Made by a program: the position numbers and the translations under genes
Assembly: GCA_025356695.1 (NCBI GenBank)
Contig: JANXSE010000360.1
Span: 1-12,358, forward strand
DNA length: 12,358 nt
DNA from: Betaproteobacteria bacterium
GTDB lineage: Bacteria > Pseudomonadota > Gammaproteobacteria > Burkholderiales > SG8-41
Direction: 5' to 3'
Part shown: one piece after another, positions 1 to 9,269 of the stretch
Layout: each line of letters begins with the position of its first letter
Numbering within the stretch: the stretch's first letter is position 1
Notes under the pieces: generated by a model
The model's database searches: none
What the model was told of the DNA's origin: nothing
The model's input: only the letters and a program-made list of their open reading frames with translations

Positions 1-31
1 TTTGTATCAGGAATTTGCGGCGGGTGATCAT
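1..31 (-). CDS. Start of a Tat-exported protein (partial, runs off the left edge)
   Basis: Reading leftward from an ATG at 31-29 gives MITRRKFLIQ before the window ends. The T-R-R-K-F-L core matches the twin-arginine signal consensus (S/T-R-R-x-F-L-K), so the product is probably folded in the cytoplasm and exported by the Tat system, as many cofactor-containing oxidoreductases are. A purine-rich stretch (AAGGGGG on the minus strand, about 7 bases upstream of the ATG) is a good ribosome binding site. Only ten codons are visible, so the mature protein cannot be identified and the call rests on the signal motif plus the ribosome site. Confidence 0.5.
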   Translation of the reverse strand, partial: MITRRKFLIQ

Positions 32-64
32 GCGGAGCCCCCTTGGTGAATTTATTATGTTTTG

Positions 65-87
65 CGCCGGCCTGTCAGTGGCCGGCG
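65..87. other. 8-bp stem hairpin upstream of the left-edge Tat gene
   Basis: CGCCGGCC at 65-72 pairs perfectly with GGCCGGCG at 80-87 around a 7-base loop. No T-run follows on either strand, so it is not a standard terminator. It lies between two diverging genes (the leftward Tat gene and the rightward gene at 212) and could be an operator, a leader structure or a repeat. The rest of 32-211 shows no gene I can support. Confidence 0.3.
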
Positions 88-211
88 TTGGGGACGATTG
101 TAGCCCAGCGTCTGCAAAGTGCGACGCAGCGCGGTAAAACCCCGCCTGTTTCCGGCTTTGGTGTGCGATCCGTTGCGGTAGGCTGATGCGAACAAATCAA
201 CGGATGGAAAC

Positions 212-634
212 ATGCAGAACGGTTTGCGTATTTGTTTGCGTTTTATCCTGCTGACAGTGCTGTTGCTGCAGGCGGCGGCTGCGACTGCCGGGTGGATCAA
301 GGTCGGCGAAGTCGAAGAAGGCACCGCCATCGTCTATATCGATCCGGCATTGGTCAGACGCAACGGCGAGCGCGCGCAGCTGTGGGTGCTGCGCGATTTC
401 AGCAGCATGCGTTCCGTCGGGCGCGATCATGCGCAGTCGGTGAAGGAGCAATGGGAAACCGACTGCAAGGACTATCAGGCGCGCATGCTTGAATTTTTCT
501 GGATGTCGGAGAGGATGGGCGCGGGCAGTGTGGTGCTCACCAACCGTGACGGCGGCAACTGGCGGCGTGTGGTGCCGCGAACGGTGGTTGAAACACTCTG
601 GAACGCCGCCTGCACGAACAAAAAGGCCGGCTGA
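212..634 (+). CDS. Exported surface-adhesin protein E-like protein
   Basis: This 140-residue protein begins with a clear Sec signal: basic n-region, hydrophobic segment at about residues 9-24, and a likely signal peptidase I site after A26 (ATA|GW). The mature part (about 114 residues) has the pattern of the surface-adhesin protein E-like family: an early W, a V-Y-I-D strand near residue 41, W-V-L-R-D-F near 58, and two cysteines (C85 and C134) suited to a disulfide. In pathogens the founding member binds host proteins, but environmental relatives are common and uncharacterised, so the role here is unknown beyond an exported, probably periplasmic or envelope-attached protein. The gene stands alone between the Tat gene and the tRNA. 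Its stop codon lies inside the terminator hairpin of the convergent tRNA gene. Confidence 0.7.
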   Translation: MQNGLRICLRFILLTVLLLQAAAATAGWIKVGEVEEGTAIVYIDPALVRRNGERAQLWVLRDFSSMRSVGRDHAQSVKEQWETDCKDYQARMLEFFWMSERMGAGSVVLTNRDGGNWRRVVPRTVVETLWNAACTNKKAG

Positions 635-649
635 AACCGCCAAGCCGGC
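616..649 (-). terminator. Intrinsic terminator of the tRNA-Leu transcript
   Basis: On the minus strand a 7-bp GC-rich stem (GCCGGCT at 649-643 with AGCCGGC at 632-626, 10-base loop) is followed by CTTTTTGTT. It lies about 50 bases past the 3' end of the tRNA. The stem contains the stop codon of the convergent gene at 212-634. No T-run follows on the plus strand, so it should act leftward only. Confidence 0.7.
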
Positions 650-698
650 GCGATGGCCGGAACGGCCCCGCGGGGCGCCCGCATCGACATGATATTCG

Positions 699-783
699 TG
701 GTGCCTCGGGTCGGACTCGAACCGACACGCCTTTCGGCACCGGATTTTGAGTCCGGCGCGTCTACCAATTCCACCACCGAGGC
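699..783 (-). tRNA. tRNA-Leu (anticodon CAA)
   Basis: On the minus strand the cloverleaf is complete: acceptor stem GCCTCGG (783-777) pairs with CCGAGGC (709-703), followed by discriminator A and an encoded CCA (701-699). The anticodon loop CTCAAAA has CAA at 749-747, reading UUG codons. A long variable arm and the GGTTCGAGTCC T-arm agree with a class II leucine tRNA. It is transcribed away from queA. Confidence 0.95.
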
Positions 784-793
784 ACGGCCGCGG

Positions 794-799
794 ATTCTA
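794..799 (-). promoter_or_regulatory. -10 element of the tRNA-Leu promoter
   Basis: TAGAAT on the minus strand ends 10 bases before the first base of the mature tRNA, the usual place for a tRNA promoter with a short leader. I see no convincing -35 hexamer 16-18 bases upstream. Confidence 0.5.
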
Positions 800-851
800 C
801 CATTTTCCCGGTTGGCGAGGTCCGGCGCCGCATGGCGCGAAACCGCGCCGG

Positions 852-857
852 TATAAT
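852..857 (+). promoter_or_regulatory. Consensus -10 (TATAAT) for the queA operon
   Basis: A perfect TATAAT lies 7 bases before the GTG start of queA. Transcription from it would begin at about 864-865, giving a leaderless or nearly leaderless message. No good -35 hexamer is visible at the expected distance. It is divergent from the tRNA-Leu promoter about 55 bases to the left. Confidence 0.55.
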
Positions 858-864
858 CGGCACG

Positions 865-1923
865 GTGAAACTTTCCGACTTTGATTACGCACTGCCGCCG
901 CGGCTGATCGCACAATTTCCGCCTGCCGAGCGCGGCGCCAGCCGCCTCTTGCATCTCGACGGCAACAACGGTGCGCTTGCCGACCGCAGCTTTCGCGATC
1001 TGCCCTCATTGGTCGAGGCCGGCGACGTGCTGGTGATGAACGACACGCGTGTGATTAACGCGCGCCTGATCGGGCACAAGCAAAGCGGCGGGCAGATCGA
1101 GGTGCTGATCGAGCGCATTCTCGACAGCGACAGCGCGCGCGTGCTGGCGCAGGTGCGCGCCAGCAAGTCGCCGCGCGCCGGTATGCGGTTGTTGCTGAAT
1201 GGCGGCGCCGCGGCCGAGGTGCTGGGGCGCGCCGGCGAATTTTACGAACTGCGTTTTCTCGACTGCCCGGACATCTTCGCGCTGATCGAACGTGCCGGTA
1301 GCGTGCCGCTGCCGCCCTACATCACGCATGAGGCCGGTGCCGCCGATGCTATGCGTTATCAAACCGTCTACGCAAAAACGCCGGGCGCGGTGGCCGCACC
1401 CACCGCCGGCCTGCATTTCGATGAGGCGATGCTGGCAGCGTTGCAGGCGCGCGGCGTCACGCTGGCGTGGCTGACGCTGCACGTCGGCGCCGGAACGTTT
1501 CAGCCGGTGCGTGTGGAAAACCTCGATGAACATGCGATGCACAGCGAATGGTATTCGCTGCCACAGGCGACGGTTGACGCAATCGCCGCGGCGAAGAAAT
1601 CCGGCAGGCGCGTGATTGCCGTGGGCACTACGTCATTGCGCGCGCTCGAATCCGCTGCACAGGTGCAGCAAGGGGGCGAACTGCGCGCCGGCAGCGCGGA
1701 GACGCGATTGTTCATCCTGCCCGGTTTCGAGTTTCAAGCGGTCGACCGGTTGATCACGAATTTCCATCTGCCGCGTTCAACCTTGTTGATGCTGGTATCG
1801 GCTTTCGCCGGCATGGAAAATATTCAACAGGCCTACCGTCACGCTGTCGAGAATCAATATCGCTTTTTCAGCTATGGCGACGCCATGCTGATCGAGCGGC
1901 GCAGGTCTGCATCGGGAAAATAA
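865..1923 (+). CDS. queA: S-adenosylmethionine:tRNA ribosyltransferase-isomerase QueA
   Basis: QueA transfers and isomerises the ribosyl part of S-adenosylmethionine onto 7-aminomethyl-7-deazaguanine at tRNA position 34, making epoxyqueuosine in the cytoplasm. The 352-residue length is normal for the family. Family landmarks include the N-terminal [44 protein letters not shown], a long [15 protein letters not shown] block and a C-terminal [13 protein letters not shown] chose the GTG at 865 because homologues begin with KLSDFDY. An in-frame ATG at 832 would add 11 residues with no family match and lies upstream of the TATAAT. No Shine-Dalgarno sequence precedes the GTG. It heads a rightward operon, with the next start 3 bases after its stop and tgt, the other queuosine gene, one gene further on. 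Confidence 0.95.
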   Translation: MKLSDFDYALPPRLIAQFPPAERGASRLLHLDGNNGALADRSFRDLPSLVEAGDVLVMNDTRVINARLIGHKQSGGQIEVLIERILDSDSARVLAQVRASKSPRAGMRLLLNGGAAAEVLGRAGEFYELRFLDCPDIFALIERAGSVPLPPYITHEAGAADAMRYQTVYAKTPGAVAAPTAGLHFDEAMLAALQARGVTLAWLTLHVGAGTFQPVRVENLDEHAMHSEWYSLPQATVDAIAAAKKSGRRVIAVGTTSLRALESAAQVQQGGELRAGSAETRLFILPGFEFQAVDRLITNFHLPRSTLLMLVSAFAGMENIQQAYRHAVENQYRFFSYGDAMLIERRRSASGK

Positions 1924-1926
1924 GAC

Positions 1927-3464
<1,538 letters not shown>

Positions 3465-3526
3465 AATACGCGCCTTTCCGACAGGGGCGCGCACCATGCG
3501 CGGTCCGTCGCACGAGGAGATAAAAA

Positions 3527-3850
3527 GTGTTCATCAAAGAAGCGTGGGCCCAGGCGGGCGGGCCGCCCGGAAGCGATTTGTGGTCGATGTTGCCGATCAT
3601 TCTGATGTTCATCGTGTTGTACTTCCTGATGATCCGGCCGCAGATGAAGCGCGCCAAGGAACACAAGGCGATGATCGATGCGCTGCAGAAGGGCGATGAA
3701 GTGGTTGCCGCCGGCGGTGTGGTCGGCTCCGTCACCAAGATCAACGACAACTACGTCACCATGCGGATCGCCGAAGGCGTTGAAATCCGCGTGCAGCGTC
3801 CGTCCGTTCAACTGGTGTTGCCGAAGGGCACGCTGAAAACGATCGATTAA
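3527..3850 (+). CDS. yajC: YajC, Sec translocon accessory subunit
   Basis: YajC is the small single-span partner of SecD and SecF in the SecDFYajC complex. The 107-residue protein has a hydrophobic helix at about residues 20-36 (LPIILMFIVLYFLMIR), followed by the family mark RPQMKRAKEHKAM and a cytoplasmic strand-rich domain (KGDEVVAAGGVVGSV). The GTG start at 3527 is supported by GAGGAGA six bases upstream. It lies 62 bases after tgt and 63 bases before secD, the standard order, and the gap before secD holds a strong hairpin. Confidence 0.95.
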   Translation: MFIKEAWAQAGGPPGSDLWSMLPIILMFIVLYFLMIRPQMKRAKEHKAMIDALQKGDEVVAAGGVVGSVTKINDNYVTMRIAEGVEIRVQRPSVQLVLPKGTLKTID

Positions 3851-3862
3851 GGAGTCAGGCGC

Positions 3863-3900
3863 GGCGGGCGGGGCGTTGCAAAACGCCGTCTGCGCCCGCC
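3863..3900 (+). other. Two-tier hairpin in the yajC-secD gap
   Basis: An outer 8-bp stem (GGCGGGCG 3863-3870 with CGCCCGCC 3893-3900) encloses an inner 6-bp stem (GGCGTT 3872-3877 with AACGCC 3882-3887) closed by GCAA, a GNRA-type tetraloop. No T-run follows. The structure ends 13 bases before the secD ATG, which has no good Shine-Dalgarno sequence. It could stabilise or process the mRNA or limit SecD translation. It is visible directly as sequence symmetry, while the function is inference. Confidence 0.55.
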
Positions 3901-3913
3901 AGGCCTTGCCCAC

Positions 3914-5830
3914 ATGAACCGCTACCCGCTCTGGAAATACCTGTTCGTCGCGTTTTTGATGGCGATCAGCATCACCTACACGCTGCCGAATTTTTTCGGT
4001 GAAGTGCCGGCGGTGCAGGTCTCACCGCTCAAAACCACCGCCAAGATCGATACCTCGGTCATGCAGGCGGTCGAGCAATCGCTGAAGGCCGCCGCGGTTT
4101 CCTACGACGGCATCTTCACTGATCCGAACAGCATCAAGGTGCGCTTTCGCGACACCGACACGCAGTTGAAGGGCAAGGACGTTCTCGACCGCGCGCTCAA
4201 CCCGATCGCCGACAACCCGTCGTTCATCCTCGCGCTCAACCTGATTTCCGATTCGCCGTCGTGGTTCACGGCGATCAACGCCCTGCCGATGTATCTGGGC
4301 CTCGATCTGCGCGGCGGTATCCACTTCCTGCTGCAGGTCGACATGAAGGCGGCGAAAGACAAGCGCCTCGAAGGCCAGCTTGGTTTCATCCGCAACACGC
4401 TGCGCGACAAGAAGATCGCCTACACCGGTGTCGCGCGCGACGGCGACAACATCGTGCTGCGTTTCCGCGAAGCCGCGACGCGCGAAAAGGCGCAAAGCGA
4501 ACTGGAAAAAGTCACCCCCGATCTGGCCCTGAAGGCGAGCGAGAATGCCGGCGAGTTCCGCCTCACCGCCAGTCTCACGCAGCAGTCGCTGATCGACACG
4601 CAGAAGGCGGCGCTCGAACAAAACATCACCACACTGCGCAACCGCGTCAACGAACTCGGCGTCGCCGAGCCGATTATCCAGCAGCAGGGCGCGGACCGCA
4701 TCGTCGTGCAGTTGCCCGGCGTGCAGGACACCGCGCGCGCCAAGGACATTCTCGGCCGCACCGCCAGCCTCGAAATGCGCCTCGTCGAAGCGCATGCCGG
4801 CGACCCCGCCGCGCGCGACTACGATCCGGCCAAGATCGACGCCGCGATCAAGGGCAACGTGCCCTTCGGCACCGAACTGTTGTACGAGCGCCGCGGCACG
4901 CAGGCAGAACCGCTGCTGTTGTCGAAACAGGTCATCGTCACCGGCGAACGCCTGACCAAGGCCTCGCCGACCTTCGACCAGCGCAGTTCGCAGCCGGTGG
5001 TGGCAATCGAGCTCGACGGCCAGGGTGCGCGCATGATGCGCGACACCACGCGCGACGCGGTGAAGCGCCGCATGGCGGTGCTGCTGATCGAAAAGGGCAA
5101 GCCCGAAGTCATCACCGCACCGGTGATCCAGGACGTGCTGGGCGGCAGCTTCCAGATCACTGGCAGCAAGACGCCGCGCGAAGCCAACGACCTCGCACTG
5201 CTGCTGCGCGCCGGCGCACTGGCCGCACCAATGGACATTATCGAAGAACGTACCGTCGGCCCCAGTCTCGGCGCCGAGAACATCAAGATTGGTTTCCACT
5301 CGACGTGGATCGGTTTCGCCGCCATCACCGTGTTCATGATGGCCTACTACCTGATGTTCGGTGTGATCTCGATCGTGGCCCTCGCGATCAACGTGTTGTT
5401 CCTCGTCGCGCTGCTCTCAATGCTGCAGGCCACACTCACGCTGCCCGGCATGGCCGGTATCGCGCTGACGGTCGGCATGGCGATCGACGCCAACGTGCTG
5501 GTCGCCGAGCGCATCCGCGAGGAGCTGCGCAACGGCAACACGCCGCAGGCGGCGATCTTCGCTGGTTACGACCGCGCCTGGGGCACCATTCTCGATTCGA
5601 ACGTCACGACGCTGATCGCCGGCATGATGCTGTTCCTGCTCGGCTCCGGCCCGGTCAAGGGCTTCGCCGTGGTGCTCTGCCTCGGCATCGGCACTTCGAT
5701 TTTCAGCGCAGTGGTGGTGTCGCGCTGCATGGTCAACCTGCTTTACGGCAGCCGTCACCGTCTGCAAACGGTGTCGATCGGCCAGGTCTGGCGCGAAGGC
5801 GCGGAAAAAATTGAAAAGGAAGCGAAGTAA
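3914..5830 (+). CDS. secD: Protein translocase subunit SecD
   Basis: SecD works with SecF at the inner membrane, using the proton gradient to pull secreted proteins out on the periplasmic side after SecA has pushed them. The 638-residue protein has an N-terminal membrane helix (about 8-26), the conserved YLGLDLRGGIHFLL block at about 127-140, a large periplasmic P1 region, and a C-terminal membrane domain from about 460 with five helices. The GMAIDANVLVAERIREE motif includes D525, matching the aspartate implicated in proton transport in E. coli SecD. The start gives MNRYPLWKYL, usual in betaproteobacteria. It is followed after 34 bases by secF. Confidence 0.97.
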   Translation: MNRYPLWKYLFVAFLMAISITYTLPNFFGEVPAVQVSPLKTTAKIDTSVMQAVEQSLKAAAVSYDGIFTDPNSIKVRFRDTDTQLKGKDVLDRALNPIADNPSFILALNLISDSPSWFTAINALPMYLGLDLRGGIHFLLQVDMKAAKDKRLEGQLGFIRNTLRDKKIAYTGVARDGDNIVLRFREAATREKAQSELEKVTPDLALKASENAGEFRLTASLTQQSLIDTQKAALEQNITTLRNRVNELGVAEPIIQQQGADRIVVQLPGVQDTARAKDILGRTASLEMRLVEAHAGDPAARDYDPAKIDAAIKGNVPFGTELLYERRGTQAEPLLLSKQVIVTGERLTKASPTFDQRSSQPVVAIELDGQGARMMRDTTRDAVKRRMAVLLIEKGKPEVITAPVIQDVLGGSFQITGSKTPREANDLALLLRAGALAAPMDIIEERTVGPSLGAENIKIGFHSTWIGFAAITVFMMAYYLMFGVISIVALAINVLFLVALLSMLQATLTLPGMAGIALTVGMAIDANVLVAERIREELRNGNTPQAAIFAGYDRAWGTILDSNVTTLIAGMMLFLLGSGPVKGFAVVLCLGIGTSIFSAVVVSRCMVNLLYGSRHRLQTVSIGQVWREGAEKIEKEAK

Positions 5831-5864
5831 GCCGGCCCTGCCGCCCAACTTCGGATAAATCGCC

Positions 5865-6800
5865 ATGGAATTTTTCAGAATAAAACGCGACATCCCGTTC
5901 ATGCGCTACGCGCTGATCTTCAATGTGATCTCGTTGATCACCTTCCTGGTCGCCGTCGGCGCACTGCTCACCAAGGGGCTGAATTTCGGCGTCGACTTCA
6001 CCGGCGGCACCGTGATGGAAGTACATTACCAGCAGGCGCCCGACGTCAACGGCATCCGCGAGAAGATGGGCAAGGTCGGTTTCGCCGACGCTGCGGTGCA
6101 GACTTTCGGCACCTCGCTCGACGTACTGATCCGCCTGCCGATCAAGCCCGGTGTTTCGAGCGCGCAGCTGTCGGAGAAGGTCATAAGCGAATTGCGCAAG
6201 GACACGCCGGACGTTGAAATGCGCCGCGTCGAGTTCGTCGGCCCGCAAGTTGGCGGCGAACTGGTGGAGTCCGGCGCGCTGGCGCTCTTGTTCGTGTCGC
6301 TCGGCATCGTCGCCTATCTGGCGATGCGCTTCGAGTGGAAGTTCGGCCTCGCCGCGATCATCGCCAACCTGCACGACGTCGTCATCATCCTCGGCTGCTT
6401 CTCGCTGTTCCAGTGGGAATTCTCGCTGACAGTGCTGGCCGCGGTGCTCGCCATTCTCGGCTACTCGGTCAACGAGTCGGTCGTGGTGTTCGACCGGATC
6501 CGCGAGAACTTCCGCAAGATGAGGAAGGCCAGCGTCACCACGGTGATCGACAACGCGATCACGCGTACCATGTCGCGCACCATCATCACCCACGGTTGCA
6601 CCCAGCTGATGGTGACCTCGATGCTGTTCTTCGGCGGCGAGACGCTGCATTACTTCGCGCTCGCGCTGACCATCGGCATCTGCTTCGGTATTTATTCCTC
6701 GGTGCTGGTGGCGAGCCCGATCGTCATGTGGCTGCGCGTTTCGCGCGAAGACCTGGTCAAGCCCGAGAAGAAGGCCGAAAGCATCGGCGTTTCGCTGTAG
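5865..6800 (+). CDS. secF: Protein translocase subunit SecF
   Basis: SecF is the partner of SecD in the proton-driven late step of Sec export. The 311-residue protein has a first membrane helix at about 14-35, the family motif GVDFTGG at 42-48, a periplasmic domain (about 50-125) and five further helices. YSVNESVVVFDRIRENFRK around residue 203 is the SecF form of the conserved membrane motif. GGA lies 9 bases upstream of the ATG. The gene is 34 bases downstream of secD in the same unit, and the DedA gene follows after 13 bases. Confidence 0.97.
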   Translation: MEFFRIKRDIPFMRYALIFNVISLITFLVAVGALLTKGLNFGVDFTGGTVMEVHYQQAPDVNGIREKMGKVGFADAAVQTFGTSLDVLIRLPIKPGVSSAQLSEKVISELRKDTPDVEMRRVEFVGPQVGGELVESGALALLFVSLGIVAYLAMRFEWKFGLAAIIANLHDVVIILGCFSLFQWEFSLTVLAAVLAILGYSVNESVVVFDRIRENFRKMRKASVTTVIDNAITRTMSRTIITHGCTQLMVTSMLFFGGETLHYFALALTIGICFGIYSSVLVASPIVMWLRVSREDLVKPEKKAESIGVSL

Positions 6801-6813
6801 AGCGGGCCCGCGC

Positions 6814-7455
6814 TTGGAACTCCTCGCGCAGTTCATCGACATCGTCCTGCATCTCGACCAGCACCTGAAGTGGCTGGTCGAGAACTACGGCGTCTGGGTT
6901 TATCTGATTCTGTTCGCCATTATCTTCTGCGAAACAGGGCTGGTGATCGCGCCCTTCCTGCCCGGCGATTCGCTGCTGTTCGTCGCCGGCACTATCGCCG
7001 CCACCGGCAGCATGGACGTACACAGCCTGTTTGCATTGCTGGCGCTGGCGTCATTCAGCGGCGACAACACCAATTACTGGATCGGCCGTTACCTCGGGCC
7101 GCGCGTCTTCAAACGCGAAAATTCTCGCCTGCTCAATCCGGCGCACCTCGAACGCACGCGGCTGTTCTACGAGAAGCACGGCCCGAAGATGATCATCTTT
7201 GCGCGCTTCCTGCCGATCATCCGCACTTTCGCGCCCTTCGTCGCGGGCATCGGCCGCATGCTGTATTCGAAGTTTCTGTTCTACGCTTTCGCCGGCTGCA
7301 TTTTCTGGATCGGCTTCTTCGTCTACTGCGGCTTCTACTTCGGCAACATACCGTTCGTGAAGAAGAACCTGACGCTGTTCATACTCGGCATCATTTTCAT
7401 CTCCATACTGCCCGGCATTACCGCATTCATACGGCAGAGATTCCGGCGCGCGTGA
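6814..7455 (+). CDS. DedA-family inner membrane protein
   Basis: A 213-residue polytopic membrane protein of the DedA (SNARE-associated/VTT) family, members of which act in envelope homeostasis, proton-dependent resistance functions and undecaprenyl-phosphate or lipid recycling. Residues that align with those essential in E. coli YqjA are present: E40 and D52 (in FLPGDSLLF) and R131 and R137 (in FARFLPIIRTFAPFVAG). Hydrophobic segments lie near 28-48, 54-78, 142-165 and 180-205. The start is a TTG at 6814, which gives MELLAQF; no in-frame ATG lies between the secF stop and this point. It is 13 bases after secF and probably co-transcribed. The tail is basic (RQRFRRA). Which DedA subfamily it belongs to cannot be decided by eye. 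Confidence 0.9.
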   Translation: MELLAQFIDIVLHLDQHLKWLVENYGVWVYLILFAIIFCETGLVIAPFLPGDSLLFVAGTIAATGSMDVHSLFALLALASFSGDNTNYWIGRYLGPRVFKRENSRLLNPAHLERTRLFYEKHGPKMIIFARFLPIIRTFAPFVAGIGRMLYSKFLFYAFAGCIFWIGFFVYCGFYFGNIPFVKKNLTLFILGIIFISILPGITAFIRQRFRRA

Positions 7456-7481
7456 CAAGCCGGCGGGCACTGGTGTTTAAT
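7452..7481 (+). promoter_or_regulatory. Probable sigma-70 promoter for the PQQ dehydrogenase
   Basis: GTGACA (7452-7457) and TTTAAT (7476-7481) are separated by 18 bases. The -35 overlaps the dedA stop codon. Transcription would begin at about 7488, giving a leader of about 50 bases with a strong AGGAGG at 7523-7528. Confidence 0.5.
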
Positions 7482-7537
7482 AGCAAAACAAGAAAAACAA
7501 CCGTCTGTTCACGCAGTACATCAGGAGGAAACCAGTC

Positions 7538-9217
7538 ATGAAGAGATTCGCATTGGGCGCGGCACTTGTCGCCTGCTGTATCAATTTTGCGTTTTCGCAA
7601 ACCGATCAGGAGCTGCGTGCCGACAGCAACGGCGGCACCACCGACAACGTGCTGACCTACGGCATGGGTTACCACCAGCAGCGTTTCAGTCCGTTGAAGC
7701 AGATCAACAAGAACACGGTGAAGCGCCTGGTGCCGGTGTGGTCGATGTCGCTCAACAACGATCTCGGCGAGCAGGGCATGCCGCTCGTTTACAACGGCGT
7801 GATGTACACCGGCAACGTCAAGCAGACGGTGGCCATCGACATCACCACCGGACGGCAGATCTGGGCCACGCCCATCGACTGGGACCCGGGCGCCGCGCGC
7901 ATTGTCTGCTGCGGTCTCTCCAATCGCGGCGTCGCGCTCTATAACGGCAAGGTGTTCGTGACCTCGCTGGATACCTACATCAAGGCGCTCGACGCAAAAA
8001 CCGGCAAGGAACTCTGGCGCACCAAGGTCGCCGAATGGAAGGAAGGCTACTCGATCACGGGCGCGCCGACGGTGGCCAACGGCGTGCTGATGACCGGCAT
8101 GACGGGCGGAGAATACGGCGTGCGCGGTTTCGTCGCCGGCTACGATCCGGAAACCGGCAAGCAGCTCTGGCGGCGTTTCATGACGCCGGACCCGGGCGAG
8201 AAGGGCAGCGAGACCTGGCCGAACGACGATTCGTACAAACGCGGCGGCGGCGCACCGTGGATCACGGGCTCCTACGATCCCGAGCTCGATCTCATCTACT
8301 GGGGCACCAGCAACGGCGGGCCGTGGGCGGCGAAGTGGCGGCCCGGCGACAATCTGTGGGTGGCGTCGGTGGTCGCCATCCGGCCGAAGACCGGCGAGAT
8401 CGTCTGGCACTATCAATGGACGCCGGCCGAAACCTACGACTTCGACGGCACCAACGAAAACCTGCTCGGCGACGTCACGGTCGGCGGCGTCAAGCGCAAG
8501 GCGCTGATGCACGCCGATCGCAACGGTTTTCTCTACGTGCTCGATCGCACCAACGGCAAGCTGATCGCCGGCAATGCCTATGTGAAAGTGAACTGGGCGC
8601 AGCCGCACATCGATCCGGCAGTCGGCCGCATCGAAGAAACCGATCTTGCCAAGCGTTTGCGTGCCGGCGAGAAGGTTGAAGTCCAGCCGCGCTGGACCGG
8701 CGGCAAAAACTGGTTCCCGATGGCCTTCAATCCGAAAACGCAGAAGCTTTACTTCCCGATGATGGAAGAGGCCTCGGTCTATCAGTTGAACAAGGACATG
8801 CCCGCCTACAAAGTCGGTGAGCGTTACATGGGCGTTGAAAACGCCACTGCGCCGCGCGACAAGACCGCACCGTGGGGCTATTACGCCGCGCTCGATCCGC
8901 TGACGGCGAAACCGCAGTGGAAAATCGCGCAGACCGAATTGCCGATGTGGTCGGGTTCGCTCGTCACCGCGGGCGGCCTGGTCTTCAGCGGCAAACTCAC
9001 CGGCGAATTCATGGCGCTCGATGAAACAACCGGCAAGGTGTTGTGGCAGTTCCAGACGAGTTCGGGCATCACTTCGCAGCCGATCACCTTCACGCACAAA
9101 GGGCGCCAGTACATTACGGTGCTTTCGGGCTTGGGCGGCGGCACTTCCGGGCGCCGCGAAACGGCGGGCAAGGTGCAGGTCGGCGGTTCGGTGTGGACCT
9201 TCGCGCTGATGCCGTAA
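7538..9217 (+). CDS. PQQ-dependent alcohol dehydrogenase with lanthanide-type active site
   Basis: A periplasmic quinoprotein of the methanol/ethanol dehydrogenase family. It should oxidise a primary alcohol using pyrroloquinoline quinone and pass electrons to a cytochrome c. The signal peptide ends probably after S20 (AFS|Q); an LVAC at 10-13 looks like a lipobox but the hydrophobic stretch before it is short. The vicinal cysteine pair C124-C125 is the PQQ-contact disulfide of the family. Metal and PQQ residues are visible: E192 in GGEYGVRGF, W241 in GGGAPW, N259 in YWGTSNGG, the catalytic D301, and D303 two residues on (YDFDGTNE). The D-x-D pair is characteristic of XoxF/ExaF-type lanthanide enzymes, whereas calcium MxaF has alanine at the second place. 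At 559 residues it is a little short and has no fused haem domain. AGGAGG lies 9 bases before the ATG. Substrate unknown. Confidence 0.9.
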   Translation: MKRFALGAALVACCINFAFSQTDQELRADSNGGTTDNVLTYGMGYHQQRFSPLKQINKNTVKRLVPVWSMSLNNDLGEQGMPLVYNGVMYTGNVKQTVAIDITTGRQIWATPIDWDPGAARIVCCGLSNRGVALYNGKVFVTSLDTYIKALDAKTGKELWRTKVAEWKEGYSITGAPTVANGVLMTGMTGGEYGVRGFVAGYDPETGKQLWRRFMTPDPGEKGSETWPNDDSYKRGGGAPWITGSYDPELDLIYWGTSNGGPWAAKWRPGDNLWVASVVAIRPKTGEIVWHYQWTPAETYDFDGTNENLLGDVTVGGVKRKALMHADRNGFLYVLDRTNGKLIAGNAYVKVNWAQPHIDPAVGRIEETDLAKRLRAGEKVEVQPRWTGGKNWFPMAFNPKTQKLYFPMMEEASVYQLNKDMPAYKVGERYMGVENATAPRDKTAPWGYYAALDPLTAKPQWKIAQTELPMWSGSLVTAGGLVFSGKLTGEFMALDETTGKVLWQFQTSSGITSQPITFTHKGRQYITVLSGLGGGTSGRRETAGKVQVGGSVWTFALMP

Positions 9218-9240
9218 CGACGGTCAGTGGCATTACATGG

Positions 9241-9269
9241 ACCGCCGGCGCAAGCCGGCGGTTTTGTTT
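9241..9269 (+). terminator. Intrinsic terminator between the PQQ dehydrogenase and cytochrome c
   Basis: A perfect 9-bp stem (ACCGCCGGC 9241-9249 with GCCGGCGGT 9254-9262) closed by a GCAA tetraloop is followed by TTTGTTT. It lies 23 bases after the dehydrogenase stop and 36 bases before the cytochrome ATG. Cytochrome expression must therefore come from read-through or from a promoter I could not identify in the short gap. Confidence 0.8.

Noticed and set aside
3465..3526. preQ1 or other riboswitch in the tgt-yajC gap
   Set aside because: Only a short GC-rich imperfect hairpin is seen; there is no preQ1 aptamer pattern and yajC is not a queuosine gene.
4022..5299. Long open leftward frame opposite secD (about 425 codons)
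   Set aside because: A shadow of secD codon bias; composition is low-complexity in A, R, D, V and Q, with no domain seen.
5733..6842. Long open leftward frame opposite secF
   Set aside because: Antisense to secF, with H/D/R-rich low-complexity translation typical of GC-rich shadow frames.
7427..9097. 556-codon leftward frame opposite the PQQ dehydrogenase
   Set aside because: Large, but the sense strand encodes a protein with all family residues; the antisense translation has no domain logic.
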